A stretch of 64,000 nucleotides of DNA from Litorimonas sp965205225 (GTDB lineage Bacteria > Pseudomonadota > Alphaproteobacteria > Caulobacterales > Maricaulaceae), in NCBI GenBank assembly GCA_965205225.1, contig CBDBFZ010000003.1, positions 372,001 through 436,000 of the forward strand, given 5' to 3'. A program made the translations under genes and the position numbers. Below the pieces are notes generated by a model. It saw only the letters and a program-made list of their open reading frames with translations. It ran no database searches and had not been told where the DNA came from. The first letter of the stretch is position 1. Every line of letters begins with the position of its first letter. Below, in pieces: positions 62,899 to 64,000 of the stretch.

Positions 62899-64000
62899 GG
62901 ACAGCTCGAAGAACGGGTTTTTTGGGCCAGTATAGAGGCGAATTTTATAGTCGGCTCTCAGGTCAGGCTTCATAGAGTGACGAATGCGTGTCCACAGGCG
63001 TATTTTGGCATGATTTAGGCCTGCATAAGCGGGGGGATCCGGATTTTGAACAGAATCAGGCTATGGGCTGTCGTCGCTCATGGAAAACGAGGCGGCGGAA
63101 GTTGTAGCTTAGCTTGGCCATGGTGATCCGGCCAGCGGCCCTGGCCGATTGAGCGCCTGGCCGATTGAGCGGATCGTGATCGCCATCGGCCCTTTCTCAT
63201 ATCCGAAGACATGTTCAACACAGGCACGGATGGAGGAGCGGGTCGCATTGCCGCGCCGAATGTGCTTTGCCATCGGTTTACCGCGGGGCTTCTTTCGATG
63301 GATGTTTGAACGATAGCCCTGCGCTTTCAGCCAGGCTTCGTTTTTGGCTGAGCGATAAGCTGTATCCGCCCAAACAGACTTTGAGCTGTTGGTGGCATCC
63401 AGAACCGATGCCAGTCCGTGCCCATCATAGCGGGCCGCATGGGTGCAGGTCTCTCCCCGGACAAAGCGCCATTTCCGGTCAATACTGATGTGGTTCTTGT
63501 ACCCAAAGTGAGGGATGGAAATGTCGACAAGGCCTGCGTCCTGTTCCCCTTCTGCGGTCTTTCGCGCCCTGGAATAGCTGACCACCGCTCGTGCGTCGGT
63601 GTCTTTCTGTGCGGCCCTGGCAGGATCGCCCGCGCCAGATAGCGGACGCGCTTTCACCCGCCCTGGCCCGCTCTTTCTCTTCTTTCCTCATCCGTTGGCG
63701 CGGCGCTGACACCAAAGTGGCATCCACGATCTGACCTCCCGTGGGTTTGTAGCCGCGCTTGCAGAGTTGCTCTTCAAAAGCGGCAAACAGAGATTTGAAA
63801 GCACCAGACTGGGTCAGCTTTTCACGGAACAGCCAAATCGTCTTTTGGTCCGGGGTCGGTTCACCGATCTGAAACCTCAGAAACCGCAACCAACTTAAAC
63901 GATCCCGGATCAGAAATTCCATCCCTTCATCACTCAGATTGTGCATCGACGCCAGAACAAGCACCTTGAACATCGTGACCGGATCATAGGGTGGCCGACC
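62899..64000 (-). mobile_element. IS5-family element, copy C (continues beyond window)
   Basis: The right end GGACAGCTCGAAGAAC is at 62899. The transposase reads leftward: the second frame (63657-63109) has AAQKDTDARAVVSYSRARKT and CVEHVFGYEKGPMAITIRSI; the first frame (63973 down to 63479) has FRFQIGEPTPDQKTIWLFRE. It lacks the 15-bp duplication of copies A and B (reads LTQSGAFKS), so it is closer to the ancestral form there, but has the 16-bp duplication CCTGGCCGATTGAGCG at 63139-63170. Confidence 0.92.

Noticed and set aside
1..64000. tRNA or rRNA genes, for example as integration target next to efp
   Set aside because: No T-loop (GGTTCGAATCC-like) with a matching acceptor stem was found by eye; the one GGTTCGAATT is inside the hydroxylase gene.

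Overview
The window comes from an alphaproteobacterial chromosome. This is inferred from family content and gene order: tsaB/rimI-fur type order, hdaA-DUF2066-purM-purN, rpmE-suhB-efp, sdhB upstream of zapE, fused cysNC, and a DUF1523 operon. A Hyphomonadales/Maricaulales-like marine lineage is a guess. The window is dominated by insertion sequences (about twenty elements or remnants from at least nine families) and by broken genes. Compact core operons survive as islands between IS-rich stretches. This looks like a lineage in an IS-expansion and gene-decay phase.

Layout. 1-9989: aldo/keto reductase (3' end outside the window), Bax inhibitor-1 membrane protein, IS relics, an orphaned sdhB, a truncated IS427-type element, a broken membrane sensor, head-to-head broken acyltransferase and arsC, a TM-helix-repeat channel, zapE with a coupled mini-ORF, and a small basic protein. 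10089-14107: sulfate activation operon cysD-cysNC-DHH phosphoesterase; CysD carries an HTH-like N-terminal extension and a perfect palindrome abuts its start codon. 14164-18866: a graveyard (fcl, IS3, IS5 relic, rimI tail, metallophosphoesterase, ECF sigma, IS630) around an intact fur. 18879-22108: galU-ugd and a sterol-desaturase-family hydroxylase. 22110-25545: HlyD relic and IS elements.

25677-32003: rpmE, suhB, an inserted AT-richer island of small phage/plasmid-like genes hit by two IS, then efp and an integrase relic. 32093-39866: M50B-like peptidase, then a seven-gene, tightly packed minus-strand operon of uncharacterised proteins around an AAA+ ATPase (coiled coil, DUF, AAA+, membrane protein, DUF6638-like, small membrane protein, DUF1523). 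40010-45973: ygfZ, an IS4-like relic, dienelactone hydrolase, rnd with no ordinary start codon, an rluA-family gene split by IS5, and a DUF1330 lipoprotein.

46048-51480: a bacterial cryptochrome/(6-4)-photolyase-type gene split by a 3.9-kb unit with IS ends. The unit carries a 682-residue AT-rich gene encoding a membrane-anchored protein with a PD-(D/E)xK-like nuclease motif, the best candidate for an undescribed (possibly defence) protein. 51522-55706: DUF2256, SDR, hdaA, DUF2066, purM, purN. 55766-64000: tad-pilus and receiver-domain fragments in a nested stack of IS5, IS256, IS427-type, IS1182 and IS1595 elements, with IS5 running off the right edge.

Two mutational themes recur. Short tandem duplications of 9-20 bp appear repeatedly inside IS genes and pseudogenes. 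Several pseudogenes carry a Trp codon turned into a stop. No rRNA, tRNA or CRISPR array was seen.
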